Translations under genes and position numbers: made by a program | Notes under the pieces: model-generated | Told to the model about the DNA's origin: nothing | The model's database searches: none | What the model saw: only the letters and a program-made list of their open reading frames with translations | NCBI RefSeq assembly: GCF_900110765.1 | Contig: NZ_FOEO01000017.1 | Coordinates: 28,547-92,546, forward strand | DNA from: Pseudomonas sp. NFACC02 | GTDB taxonomy: Bacteria > Pseudomonadota > Gammaproteobacteria > Pseudomonadales > Pseudomonadaceae | Direction: 5' to 3' | DNA length: 64,000 nucleotides | In this document: positions 56,150 to 64,000 of the stretch, in pieces | How the letters are laid out: the number at the start of each line of letters is the position of its first letter | Position numbering within the stretch: the stretch's first letter is position 1

Positions 56150-56937
56150 TGTGCTTCTCCATTAAAAGGCAGTCGGGTTCCTTGATTGAAAAGGTCGCCG
56201 AGTTTTTATTAAGTTAACAGGCCATGGTGCGCCCGTGGGTGTTGCAATTAAGATAATCCGCGTACGTTTAAATAGGCTTTTATATACGGGATGCCGCTCA
56301 ACTAATCGTAGTGGGTGTGGCTTGTCAATAGACATGTGGTAGGTGTTTATATTTTAGCGGGGTATAGATTGCTAAGTATTTCAATCGGGTTGACTGGCTG
56401 TTTGGATCTTATGTTGGATGATGCAGGATTTGGTTTTTATTGTTATTCGTTCTCACAGGTTCGTGTGTTTTCCAGCATATTGACGCTTCGTTAACAGCAA
56501 GCCTCATGTACGCGTGAAAAAACGCGCGGTATGCGAGTGCCACTTTTTAACTAATAGCGGTTTCTCGGGTTTGTCAATGGAGGGTGCTATGTCTCGGGAA
56601 GTGAAGCGACGATCTTGCGAGTTGTCGTGCTTTATTCGCTCATGATCGGGTTCGCTGTTTTAGCTAATTGCCCTAAATTAATCAGGCATTGTTCATTTTC
56701 TCCTCTCCTTTCGGCGCTATAACTGAATCCAGCCTAGGTTGAAATGGGCTTGTGCCAACCATGCGGCCTGATTCAGTCGGTATTCTTTTTAAGCGCTGCT
56801 CATCACAATCGTATTTTCTGTAGGAAAAGTATGACGATCATTTAGGAAAGTATCGCCGTGTTTCGTCTCCCTTTTAACTGCTAGCAGAACGTCTCTCTGT
56901 CGTAGTGTGTCGTTCTTTTAAAAGAAGGACGTGTGAC
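56150..56937. other. AT-rich divergent region between the Ig-like operon and the autotransporter
   Basis: These 788 bases are visibly AT-richer than the flanking genes. No open frame with a ribosome-binding site is present. It must hold the promoters of both divergent units. I could not identify an operator or RNA gene. Confidence 0.5.
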
Positions 56938-59214
56938 GTGGACGATAAAAGCAGAAAATCTCAGGGCGCAGGTACCCATTGGCAACTTTTAGGAGTGTTA
57001 TGTGGCATGTCGATGACATTGCAGGGCGTGGCACAGGAGCAACCTCTCAGGGATTTGCCGGGCGCTATAACTATTCCGGAGCGCGCTGTTGAAACCGTTG
57101 ATCAGGCCACCGGTCTGGAGTATCTCCTGCATCGGGGCTCTACGTTGAACCTGCTTGAGGGGGCGGTGATCAACAACATTCAAGCTGACGGTAGGGCGGG
57201 GGTTGTGAATATCACAGGTGGCATGGTTGAGCAGACGATCGATGCCTCCACCATATCGGCCGCAATTTTGGTGCATGCGGGTACACTGAACGCAACAGAC
57301 GCGATGATACGCAGCGATACCAAGACGGCCGTTGATATCGTTGCTGTTGACGACATCCGCAGTGCTCTGAACCTGAACAACAGTTTCGTATCGGGTGCTG
57401 GTAACGCGATAAGAGTGGCAAAGAGTGACGCCGTTCTGACCGCGACTCACGTGCTTGGTGTTGCGGGTGAGGGCCGTTCCGGGGTTGGTGTGCAGACTGG
57501 CGGTTCGAACCTTCGGATTGAAGATAACAGTCTTGTCGAGGGTGAACGGGTGGGGTTGACGGTCACCTCGTCTGGTCCAATACCGGGTACCGGCATTCTT
57601 CCGCCCCCAGACGTCGTGATTATTGATCATTCCACTGTGGTGGGGCACTTCGGGCCCGCGATAGAGCTTTTTGACAATGGTAAATCGCTCGCCGTTGCCA
57701 CCGTCACGCTGCAAAACAACACAGAACTGGTGGCCGGTAACGGCAATCTGGTGGAGGTCAAAGATAAGGGCCAGCTTGACCTGATCGTCGACGACAGTCG
57801 TCTCAAGGGCGATCTGCTGGCTGCAGAAAGCGCTCGTCTTGATGTCGTTTTGCAAAACGACGCGCGATTGAGCGGGAATGTGACCAATGTGAACAGCATG
57901 ACCATCAACTCCGATGCGCGCTGGAAGTTGCTGGCCGATAACCAGGTGCCGACGCTGACGATGGGGGCGGGTCGTGTCAGCTTCCGCGGTGACACCTTCA
58001 ATACGCTTACCGTGGGCGAGTTGTCTGGCCGCGGGGTGTTCGACATGCGCATCAACCTGGATAACGGGGCCGGTGACATGCTCAACGTCGAGGGAACGGC
58101 CACGGGCTTTCACCACGTCAATGTCGAGAATACCGGCGCAGAAGTCGTGCCTGCGGAGTTCGACGCGCTGCGGATCATTCATACGGAGAGCGGCAACGCG
58201 GTTTTCGAATTGGCGGGTGACCGTGGCCGTGCCGACCTCGGTGTCTACTCCTATGCGCTCGAGCAGCAAGGCAACGACTGGTTTATCGTCGGCTCCGGCA
58301 AGATTATCAGCCCGTCCACGCAGAGTGCGCTGGCGTTGTTCAGCGCGGGGCCAACGATCTGGAACAGCGAACTGACCACTTTGCGCAGCCGCATGGGCGA
58401 GGTTCGCGGTCAGGAGCAGGGCGGTGGCTGGATTCGCAGCTACGGCAACCGCTTCAAGGCGTCGCTCGATGCCGGGGTGGATTATCAGCAGAAGCAGCAG
58501 GGGCTGTCGTTCGGTGCGGATGCGCCGATCCCGGTCAGCAAAGGGCACCTTTTGGTGGGGTTGATGGGGGGGTACAGCAAGTCCGATCTGGACATGAGCC
58601 GTGGCACTTCGGGTGAGGTGGACAGCTACTACGTCGGCGCTTATGGCACCTGGCTTTCGGACGAGGGGTACTACCTGGATGGCGTGGTGAAGCTGAACCA
58701 GTTTCACAATGCGTCCAAGGTAGCGATGAGCGATGGCAGCAAGGCCAAAGGCGACTACAGCAACATGGCGGTAGGCGGCTCTGTAGAGTTCGGCAAGCAC
58801 ATCAAGCTGCCTGACGATTACTTCGTGGCGCCTTATGCGCAGCTGTCGAGCGTATGGGTCGAGGGCAACAGTTATACGCTGGACAATGGCCTGCAGGCCA
58901 GGACCCGGCAGACGCAATCGGTGCTTGGCAAAGTCGGTACCACCGTGGGCCGCCAGTTTACGCTCAAGGACGGCGGGGTGGTTCAACCCTATGTGCGTGT
59001 GGCCTTGGCTCATGAGTTCTCCCGTAGCAATGACGTGAGCGTCAACGATCAGCGTTTCGATAACGACCTGTTCGGCTCCCGGGGCGAGCTGGGAGCCGGA
59101 GTGTCGGTGTCGTTGTCCGAACGCCTGCAGGTGCATGCCGACTTCGATTACATGAAGGGCGAGCATGTCGAGCAGCCATGGGGCGCAAACCTTGGTCTGC
59201 GCCTTGCGTTCTGA
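56938..59214 (+). CDS. Autotransporter with pertactin-like beta-helix passenger
   Basis: This 758-aa protein starts at GTG 56938, nine bases after AGAAGGA; a GTG at 56905 is less supported. A signal-like helix (HWQLLGVLCGMSMTLQGVAQ) follows a charged N-terminus. The passenger has short repeats of a pectate-lyase-type helix (GRAGVVNITGGMVEQTIDAS, LNATDAMIRSDTKTAVDI) and a P.69/pertactin-like stem with VTNVNSMTINSDARWKL. The C-terminal barrel begins near residue 490 (GGGWIRSYGNRFKASLDAGV) and ends LGLRLAF with a terminal Phe. No protease catalytic motif is visible. It should place a passenger on the outer surface. A terminator follows. Confidence 0.9.
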   Translation: MDDKSRKSQGAGTHWQLLGVLCGMSMTLQGVAQEQPLRDLPGAITIPERAVETVDQATGLEYLLHRGSTLNLLEGAVINNIQADGRAGVVNITGGMVEQTIDASTISAAILVHAGTLNATDAMIRSDTKTAVDIVAVDDIRSALNLNNSFVSGAGNAIRVAKSDAVLTATHVLGVAGEGRSGVGVQTGGSNLRIEDNSLVEGERVGLTVTSSGPIPGTGILPPPDVVIIDHSTVVGHFGPAIELFDNGKSLAVATVTLQNNTELVAGNGNLVEVKDKGQLDLIVDDSRLKGDLLAAESARLDVVLQNDARLSGNVTNVNSMTINSDARWKLLADNQVPTLTMGAGRVSFRGDTFNTLTVGELSGRGVFDMRINLDNGAGDMLNVEGTATGFHHVNVENTGAEVVPAEFDALRIIHTESGNAVFELAGDRGRADLGVYSYALEQQGNDWFIVGSGKIISPSTQSALALFSAGPTIWNSELTTLRSRMGEVRGQEQGGGWIRSYGNRFKASLDAGVDYQQKQQGLSFGADAPIPVSKGHLLVGLMGGYSKSDLDMSRGTSGEVDSYYVGAYGTWLSDEGYYLDGVVKLNQFHNASKVAMSDGSKAKGDYSNMAVGGSVEFGKHIKLPDDYFVAPYAQLSSVWVEGNSYTLDNGLQARTRQTQSVLGKVGTTVGRQFTLKDGGVVQPYVRVALAHEFSRSNDVSVNDQRFDNDLFGSRGELGAGVSVSLSERLQVHADFDYMKGEHVEQPWGANLGLRLAF

Positions 59215-59266
59215 TCGTCGGGCATTCGATCACCTGATCTGATGCGTGTGTTGTTCTTGTTGTGGG

Positions 59267-59301
59267 CGCCCCGGTTACCGTGTTGTAACCGGGGCGTTTT
59301 C
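59267..59301 (+). terminator. Rho-independent terminator after the autotransporter
   Basis: CGCCCCGGTTAC and GTAACCGGGGCG form a 12-base perfect stem with a six-base loop, followed by TTTT. It lies 52 bp after the autotransporter stop. Confidence 0.88.
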
Positions 59302-59328
59302 ATGTCTGGCCGAACTGGCCAGCGGATT

Positions 59329-59982
59329 TCAAGGGTGCGGCTTGCCGCGATGAAGTGCGCGGTTGCGACTTGATCGCCGCTTGGTATCGCCTTTCAACAC
59401 GACAGTGAGCACTTCGGAAACCCCGACCAGGCGCGAGCGGCGAACGACTTCGTAACTGACTTCGACAAAGCCGTTTTTGTAGTCCGCTAGCGCCGCATGG
59501 GCCAGGTACTGCGTCAGTCGCGGCCCGGTACGGCGCTTTGACTCGCCGACTGTGGTCAGGAAGGTGTTGTAACCCCAGCGCATCTTCAACTGATCGCCCG
59601 TCCAGAGTTTGGGGGATCGAGGTACCTCGATGAAAACACCTGCGATGAGCTGATCGCGGGTCACGATCCCGCTCTTGTTGTTGAGCAGCGAGGGGGCCTC
59701 GAAGACGGGTGTGGCGTCCATGGACTCCTCATGAGGCTGCCAGGGAAAGCTGGGGACGCTGCGCAGGTAGTGCTCAAAGATCATGGCAGTTTCGTTGGCG
59801 GTAACGTCCGCAGAGGGCACCGCCCGGAACTCTTCAAAGTGCGGAATTGAGGACTTGGACGCTGCCCGCTGTTTCGGTTCTTCACTATTATCCATTACCG
59901 GATTTTCGTTAGGCTCCTTATCCTTTTCGGATGTATTTACTTGTGACTCAACGGGTGGCGGGATATCCATTTCGTCTTCCAT
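59329..59982 (-). CDS. Short Ig-like protein of the surface locus (217 aa)
   Basis: This 217-aa protein starts at ATG 59982 behind AAGGAG. The first 90 residues are acidic and low-complexity (MEDEMDIPPPVESQ, EKDKEPNENP). The rest is one Ig-like module: WTGDQLKMRWGYNTF and then FVEVSYEVVRRSRLVGVSEV, which matches the VELQYEVRRNDVLVGVS stretch of the 618-aa protein. The basic C-terminus (TKRRSSRNRALHRGKPHP) is unusual. No Sec signal is visible. It is downstream of the autotransporter on the opposite strand. Confidence 0.7.
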   Translation of the reverse strand: MEDEMDIPPPVESQVNTSEKDKEPNENPVMDNSEEPKQRAASKSSIPHFEEFRAVPSADVTANETAMIFEHYLRSVPSFPWQPHEESMDATPVFEAPSLLNNKSGIVTRDQLIAGVFIEVPRSPKLWTGDQLKMRWGYNTFLTTVGESKRRTGPRLTQYLAHAALADYKNGFVEVSYEVVRRSRLVGVSEVLTVVLKGDTKRRSSRNRALHRGKPHP

Positions 59983-60401
59983 GGAAGCTCCTTATTAGCG
60001 GACTGGGTTGATGTTTAAAAGCTCTGCCTATCAACAGGGTGTGTAGATCGGAGCGCTTTCCGCATATGTTCAGTTGCAAAAAAATTGCTGTCAATCACTC
60101 CAAATGCAGCGGTTTTGCATGACTTTTGAAGTGTAAAAAGGCTATTGAGGGATGACGAAAAGTGTGTTTCTCATCGTTTTTGGCCAAAATTTCGGGCTTG
60201 CAAATATTTATTTATATACATGCGTCACAAAAAATATGCATCGCCACCGGAAACTTCCGACAGAGTTGTAGGGAATGATGAAGCAAAAGTGCAGAATAAA
60301 ATTGTAACCGTGCGCCGTTTTTTTGAAGATTAACCGAACCTCCACGCAAAAGCGTGGAGGCTTCTCTGTCAGGTATCCGGATGAATAGCGAAAATAATCC
60401 G
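59983..60401. other. AT-rich spacer between the two short Ig-like genes
   Basis: No supported gene is present; a 62-codon frame at 60145-60333 lacks a ribosome-binding site and any family. A perfect hairpin lies at 60341-60362. The AAGGAG site of the 217-aa gene is at the left edge, so its promoter should be here. Confidence 0.45.
60341..60362 (-). terminator. Hairpin terminator after the 216-aa Ig-like gene
   Basis: CCTCCACGC-AAAA-GCGTGGAGG is a perfect nine-base stem with a four-base loop, 40 bases beyond the stop of the minus-strand gene. A weak T-rich tail follows (TTCGGTTAAT), so termination is probable but not certain. Confidence 0.7.
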
Positions 60402-61052
60402 TTACAATTGCAGAAAAAGTTGAACCGGCAGGGAAATGATCGATTGGTTGCCCGCTCGGTCGGTCACGAAGTACTCGATCGTGACGTTTTCATTCCCCAC
60501 GCTTTGTAGGAAATCACGTTCGAAGGTGATTTCGATGGGTCGGAGGGTGAGCTCGTCGGCCTGAACGATATGGAATGGGCCTGGGGTTTTGTTGCACAAG
60601 GTCTGGATGACGTCACCTTGTTCCATGCCGGCGTAGCCGGGAACCAGGCCGGTCACCTCATCGCCGAACGGCTCAGGCGGAAGCACCACCGCCGCGAGAA
60701 GAGCTGCACCTGGAGAGGTACGATCAATTCTGATAGACGTGGCAGGTGAGCGAACGGATACACCACCTGGGAAAGTAGTAATTTGATAGGCAACGTCGTA
60801 AACGCCGTCTTTGATAACGTCCTCTTTAGGCAGCGTAAGCATCAACGTCGAGCCCTCTTCGGGTACGGGATCCGGAAGCAATAGGGCATCACCCGTGAGT
60901 TTATCGTTCAATACCAGTTGGAGCTTGTCGTTGGGGTGTGAGTAGGACCAGCTTTTGATGAAGATGGTGATGTCGCTTTGCGAGTCGACGAGAGAAATAA
61001 GGCCGTCCGCTGCGGCGACTGGGATAGAGGGTGCTGCCAAACCATTGTTCAT
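60402..61052 (-). CDS. Short Ig-like protein of the surface locus (216 aa)
   Basis: This 216-aa protein starts at ATG 61052 behind AAAGGAA. It aligns over nearly its full length with the N-terminal 245 residues of the 618-aa protein: TSPGAALLAAVVLPPEPFGD, then LVPGYAGMEQGDVIQTLCNK and YFVTDRAGNQSIISLPVQLF. It is therefore a two-module version of that protein, either a truncated duplicate or a modular paralogue. No Sec signal is seen (MNNGLAAPSIPVAAADGLIS). Terminator-like hairpin downstream. Confidence 0.75.
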   Translation of the reverse strand: MNNGLAAPSIPVAAADGLISLVDSQSDITIFIKSWSYSHPNDKLQLVLNDKLTGDALLLPDPVPEEGSTLMLTLPKEDVIKDGVYDVAYQITTFPGGVSVRSPATSIRIDRTSPGAALLAAVVLPPEPFGDEVTGLVPGYAGMEQGDVIQTLCNKTPGPFHIVQADELTLRPIEITFERDFLQSVGNENVTIEYFVTDRAGNQSIISLPVQLFLQL

Positions 61053-61351
61053 TGTTTAATTCCTTTGTATTTTTTTTGCGAGCAGAAGTAGTAGCGGTTC
61101 GCTTGGAATCGATATGCCGCTTATTGTCATCAGGTGCTCTAGAACAGCGCCAACACCATCATGGTGTTAATTATTTTCGCTATCCGAATTTCAACTAATA
61201 GCCATTCATCCACTCTGTCAATCCCGCATTCCCCACTAAAACAGCAAAAAGTGGACGCGATGAGCAACTTTCGGAAACGTCCTACTTTTTTACCACCCAT
61301 AAAAAAGCCCCGGCAGGTTCGCTGCCGGGGCTTGGGTATTGCGTGAGGCTA
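61053..61351. other. Intergenic region with the Ig-like promoter and the aer terminator
   Basis: No gene was seen in these 299 bases. The right edge holds the terminator of the Aer-like gene; the left edge holds the ribosome-binding site of the 216-aa gene. AT-rich sequence at 61150-61210 may hold its promoter. Confidence 0.45.
61300..61333 (-). terminator. Rho-independent terminator of the Aer-like gene
   Basis: AAGCCCCGGCAG and CTGCCGGGGCTT form a long GC-rich stem around GTTCG, and on the minus strand the hairpin is followed by TTTTTT. It lies 19 bases beyond the stop. Confidence 0.92.
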
Positions 61352-62917
61352 TTAGCGGTTGAAGCGCTCCACCAACGAGTATTGCGTGTTGGCGGTGTGG
61401 GTCAGTTCGGCGCTCAGGGTGGCGGAGCGGCGGGCTTCGTCGGAGGTCTGGTCGGCCAGGTGGGCGATGGTGCTGATGTTGCGACTGACTTCTTCAGCAA
61501 CGGAGCTTTGTTCTTCGGTGGCGGCAGCGATTTGTGTTGCCATGTCGGTGATGTTGGCGACAGCGTCGCTGATGCCGACCAGTGCCTTGTCGGCCTCCAT
61601 GACCTGTTCGACGCCTTCCTCAGCCTGGCGGCGGCCATTTTCCATCGTCTGCACCGCGTTGGTAGCCGTCTGTTGCAGCTTTGCGATCAGCGAATGGATC
61701 TGTCCGGTGGATTCGGTGGTGCGCTGGGCCAGTTGACGCACCTCGTCGGCGACCACCGCAAAACCCCGGCCCATTTCGCCAGCACGGGCAGCCTCGATGG
61801 CGGCGTTGAGCGCGAGCAGGTTGGTCTGGTCGGCGATGCCTTTGATGACGTCGACCACGCCGCCGATTTCGTCGCTGTCCTTGGCCAGTTGGGTCACGGT
61901 CAAGCCGGTTTCCCCGACCGATGCAGACAGACGCTGAATGGCTTCACGGGTTTCGCTGGCAATGCCCCGACCGCGGCGGGTCAGTTCGTTCGCCTGTTGA
62001 GTGGCGTCCGCGGTGCGCTGTACGTGGCTGGCGACTTCCTGAGTGGTCGAGGCCATCTGATTGATCGCCGTCGCGACTTGCTCGGTCTCCACGCGCTGAC
62101 GTTCCAGGCCGATGGAGCTGGCCTGGGCCAGGCTGTCGGACTGACGTGCCTGTGCGTTCAGGTGTTCGGCGGTGTCCTGCAAGCGCGTCAGGCAGGTTTT
62201 CAGCCGTGCTTCCTGGCTGAGAATGGACATCTCCAGTCGTGCTTGCGGGCCGCGGCTGTCGGTGTACATCTGCGCGATCAGTGGGTCAGAGGTGGTTTGT
62301 TCGGCCAGACGCAGCAAGCGCTTGATGCCTCGTTGCTGCCAGCTCAAACCGAGCAGGCCCAGCGGCACGGAGAGCGCGGCGGCCAGCGCAAAGCCCCAGT
62401 GGGAATTGAGCCACACGCCGATCAGGAAACTCACCTGGCTGACCATGATGAACGGCAGCCAGTCCTGCACCACCGGCAGCCATTTGTCGCGGCTCGGCAC
62501 GGCGGCTTTGCCGCTGTTCAGGCGCAGGTACAGCGCTTGCGCGCGACGGACCTGTTCGGCGGTGGGCTTGATGCGGACGGATTCAAACCCGACGACCTGT
62601 TTGTTCTCGAAAATCGGCGTGACGTAGGCGTTGACCCAGTAATGATCACCATTTTTGCAGCGGTTCTTGACGATGCCCATCCAGGGCAAACCCTGTTTGA
62701 GCGTGGTCCACATGTGTTCGAACACCGCGGGTGGCACATCAGGGTGGCGCACGGTGTTATGCGGAGCCTTGATCAGTTCCTCGTGGGAAAAACCGCTGAT
62801 TTCAACGAACGCGTCGTTGCAGTAGGTAATTACGCCGCGCGCGTCAGTGGTCGAGATCAACCGTTGATGCGCCGGGAATGTCCGTTCGCGTTGGGTGAGG
62901 GGCTGGTTATTTCGCAT
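61352..62917 (-). CDS. aer: PAS-containing methyl-accepting chemotaxis protein (Aer-like)
   Basis: This 521-aa chemoreceptor lacks a periplasmic domain. Residues 20-120 form a PAS domain of the Aer type ([60 protein letters not shown]), which binds FAD in E. coli Aer. Two hydrophobic segments at about 152-197 anchor it to the inner membrane, and the signalling tip is [20 protein letters not shown]. It should mediate energy or oxygen taxis. A strong terminator follows the stop. It is separated from the Ig-like genes by about 300 bp. Confidence 0.93.
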   Translation of the reverse strand: MRNNQPLTQRERTFPAHQRLISTTDARGVITYCNDAFVEISGFSHEELIKAPHNTVRHPDVPPAVFEHMWTTLKQGLPWMGIVKNRCKNGDHYWVNAYVTPIFENKQVVGFESVRIKPTAEQVRRAQALYLRLNSGKAAVPSRDKWLPVVQDWLPFIMVSQVSFLIGVWLNSHWGFALAAALSVPLGLLGLSWQQRGIKRLLRLAEQTTSDPLIAQMYTDSRGPQARLEMSILSQEARLKTCLTRLQDTAEHLNAQARQSDSLAQASSIGLERQRVETEQVATAINQMASTTQEVASHVQRTADATQQANELTRRGRGIASETREAIQRLSASVGETGLTVTQLAKDSDEIGGVVDVIKGIADQTNLLALNAAIEAARAGEMGRGFAVVADEVRQLAQRTTESTGQIHSLIAKLQQTATNAVQTMENGRRQAEEGVEQVMEADKALVGISDAVANITDMATQIAAATEEQSSVAEEVSRNISTIAHLADQTSDEARRSATLSAELTHTANTQYSLVERFNR

Positions 62918-62999
62918 GAGCTGTTCGATCCGGGAAGGCTTTGATGTGTTATCGGCCCTCCTTGCGGGAAATTAAGCGTTTTGTGATCGGCGTCATGGC

Positions 63000-63791
63000 T
63001 TATCGATTGAACATCGGATAGGTGAACAGGCCGAAATGCGCCAGATTGAGCCCGAAGTGGGTGATGACGGCAGCCCCAAGTCCGCCAAAACGGTAGGCGA
63101 TTCCGTAGCCGACACCCGCGATGCCCGCCAGCACAGCCCATTGCCAGCCGGCTCCGAGGTGAAACAGGCCAAACACCAGCGAGGCGAGCAGCAGGGCGAG
63201 GGGCTGGTGGTACGGCACGCGCTTGAGCAAACGGGTCAGCCCTCCCTGAAGGTAGCCCCGGAAAATCAGTTCTTCGGTGAGGGTGACCAATAACAGGTTG
63301 TTCAACGCCCAGATGCCGCTCTGCTCAGGCCATTTGGGCGTCCAGCCAATCAGGCTCATCGACATTGCCGTGATCAGACAGACAACGGCGGTGACGGGCA
63401 GCGTCACAGACGTGGTAATGACCGCACGGCGTAAGGCCACGGCGGTGAATACCCATGGACAGGCCAGTGTGACCCAGAAGCCGATCAGCGGTTTATCGAG
63501 GTTGAGGTACATCGAAAAAGGCGCGGCTTCCGGAGTGAAGCGTACCGCTGTGATCACACGGGCGCTGAAAAAACCGGGTAACCAGTGCGTGGCCAACCCC
63601 GCGGCGAGCGCGACGAACAGCGCGTGGCCAAACGTGCGTACACCCCAGTGTGTGAAATGACTGACGCAGATCCCGGCCATGATCAACAGGCCGAAGGTCA
63701 CGACCACGGGCATGCTCAATTGACCGTAAATCAACGCGATGGAGTAACCGAGGGTGAGCAGCGTCAGTGTGCTCCAGCGGAGCGCCGGCAT
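63000..63791 (-). CDS. CPBP family intramembrane metalloprotease (CAAX-type)
   Basis: This 263-aa protein has about seven to eight membrane helices. The ABI/CPBP motifs are present: TEELIFRGYLQGG (Glu173, Glu174, Arg178), FGLFHLGAGW (His211) and ITHFGLNLAHF with a further His and Asn. These residues match the Rce1-type active site. Bacterial members are linked to peptide processing and self-immunity, but no bacteriocin gene lies nearby. It is transcribed in the same direction as aer. Confidence 0.88.
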   Translation of the reverse strand: MPALRWSTLTLLTLGYSIALIYGQLSMPVVVTFGLLIMAGICVSHFTHWGVRTFGHALFVALAAGLATHWLPGFFSARVITAVRFTPEAAPFSMYLNLDKPLIGFWVTLACPWVFTAVALRRAVITTSVTLPVTAVVCLITAMSMSLIGWTPKWPEQSGIWALNNLLLVTLTEELIFRGYLQGGLTRLLKRVPYHQPLALLLASLVFGLFHLGAGWQWAVLAGIAGVGYGIAYRFGGLGAAVITHFGLNLAHFGLFTYPMFNR

Positions 63792-63936
63792 GGGGTCGTC
63801 CTTGAGGGTGAGATAACGCCGGCGATTTTAGCGTTGATTAAACGCGCGTGCTTGTGGGAATAGGCTGAAAGTCAGGAGAAGAGTGCGTTTCGAAAGTGAT
63901 GCGGATTGTTCGACGAGGCTTGATGACAGGGGGGAT

Positions 63937-63966
63937 CTGTGGGAGCGAGCAAGCTCGCTCCCACAG
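63937..63966. repeat. REP palindrome
   Basis: CTGTGGGAGCGAGC and GCTCGCTCCCACAG form a perfect 30-base palindrome around AA, the core of the Pseudomonas REP family. It is followed by the end of the window. Confidence 0.85.
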
Positions 63967-64000
63967 GGTTTGCGTGTGGCTGCGTTCGTGATTACGCCGC

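Noticed and set aside
56998..59166. Long open frame (722 codons) on the minus strand of the autotransporter
   Set aside because: It is fully antisense to the real gene, has a low-complexity His/Arg-rich composition typical of GC-rich shadow frames and matches no family.
60145..60333. 62-codon plus-strand frame between the short Ig-like genes
   Set aside because: No ribosome-binding site, no family and AT-rich promoter-like sequence.
61343..62944. 533-codon plus-strand frame across the Aer-like gene
   Set aside because: Shadow of the chemoreceptor; the real protein is on the minus strand with a clear PAS domain and a terminator.

Overview
The window reads as the chromosome of a pseudomonad (Pseudomonas fluorescens/syringae-like gammaproteobacterium). 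The evidence is a GC-rich sequence, the gene order anr-hemN-ccoSIHG-ccoPQON next to apt, recR, ybaB and dnaX, and many short palindromic repeats of the Pseudomonas REP/REPIN type (CTGTGGGAGC...GCTCGCTCCCACAG). No phage, plasmid origin, complete insertion sequence or CRISPR array was seen.

Layout. 1-2407: a crotonase, small conserved hypothetical proteins and an XRE regulator. 2408-7290: an AT-richer accessory islet of unrecognised genes with a decayed serine recombinase, ending at the 3' side of a tRNA-Ser(GGA). 7550-9916: an SDR oxidoreductase, a divergent LysR regulator and an isochorismatase-fold hydrolase. 10053-11990: a dCache chemoreceptor. 12400-16016: a tight four-gene operon (UDP-glucuronate 4-epimerase, polyprenyl-phosphate GT2, LAB_N membrane protein, ArnT-like GT-C) that looks like a lipid A or envelope uronic acid modification pathway. 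16197-31645: housekeeping and accessory genes: SulP transporter, CHASE4-PAS-GGDEF-EAL protein, MFS and DMT transporters, ZapE-type ATPase, AhpD-like protein, haloacetate dehalogenase-like hydrolase, PACE efflux pump with a divergent LysR gene, Tat-exported AcpA-type phosphoesterase, and a periplasmic solute-binding protein.

31799-36943: dnaX, ybaB, a curA-like reductase, recR and apt. 37010-49443: the oxygen-responsive respiratory block: anr, hemN, a TauE/SafE-like membrane protein, ccoS, ccoI, ccoH, ccoG, then a metallophosphoesterase where many pseudomonads carry a second cco operon, then ccoP, ccoQ, ccoO, ccoN. Anr senses low oxygen, hemN makes haem without oxygen, ccoGHIS supply copper and assemble the cbb3 oxidase, and ccoNOQP encode it.

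49444-51472: a long gene-free stretch, an alpha/beta hydrolase and a hypothetical gene. 51614-61052: the most unusual part, with four related proteins built from Ig-like modules (871, 618, 217 and 216 aa), none with an obvious Sec signal, arranged around an AT-rich 788-bp spacer and a 758-aa autotransporter. The window ends with an Aer-like PAS chemoreceptor and a CPBP/CAAX intramembrane protease.
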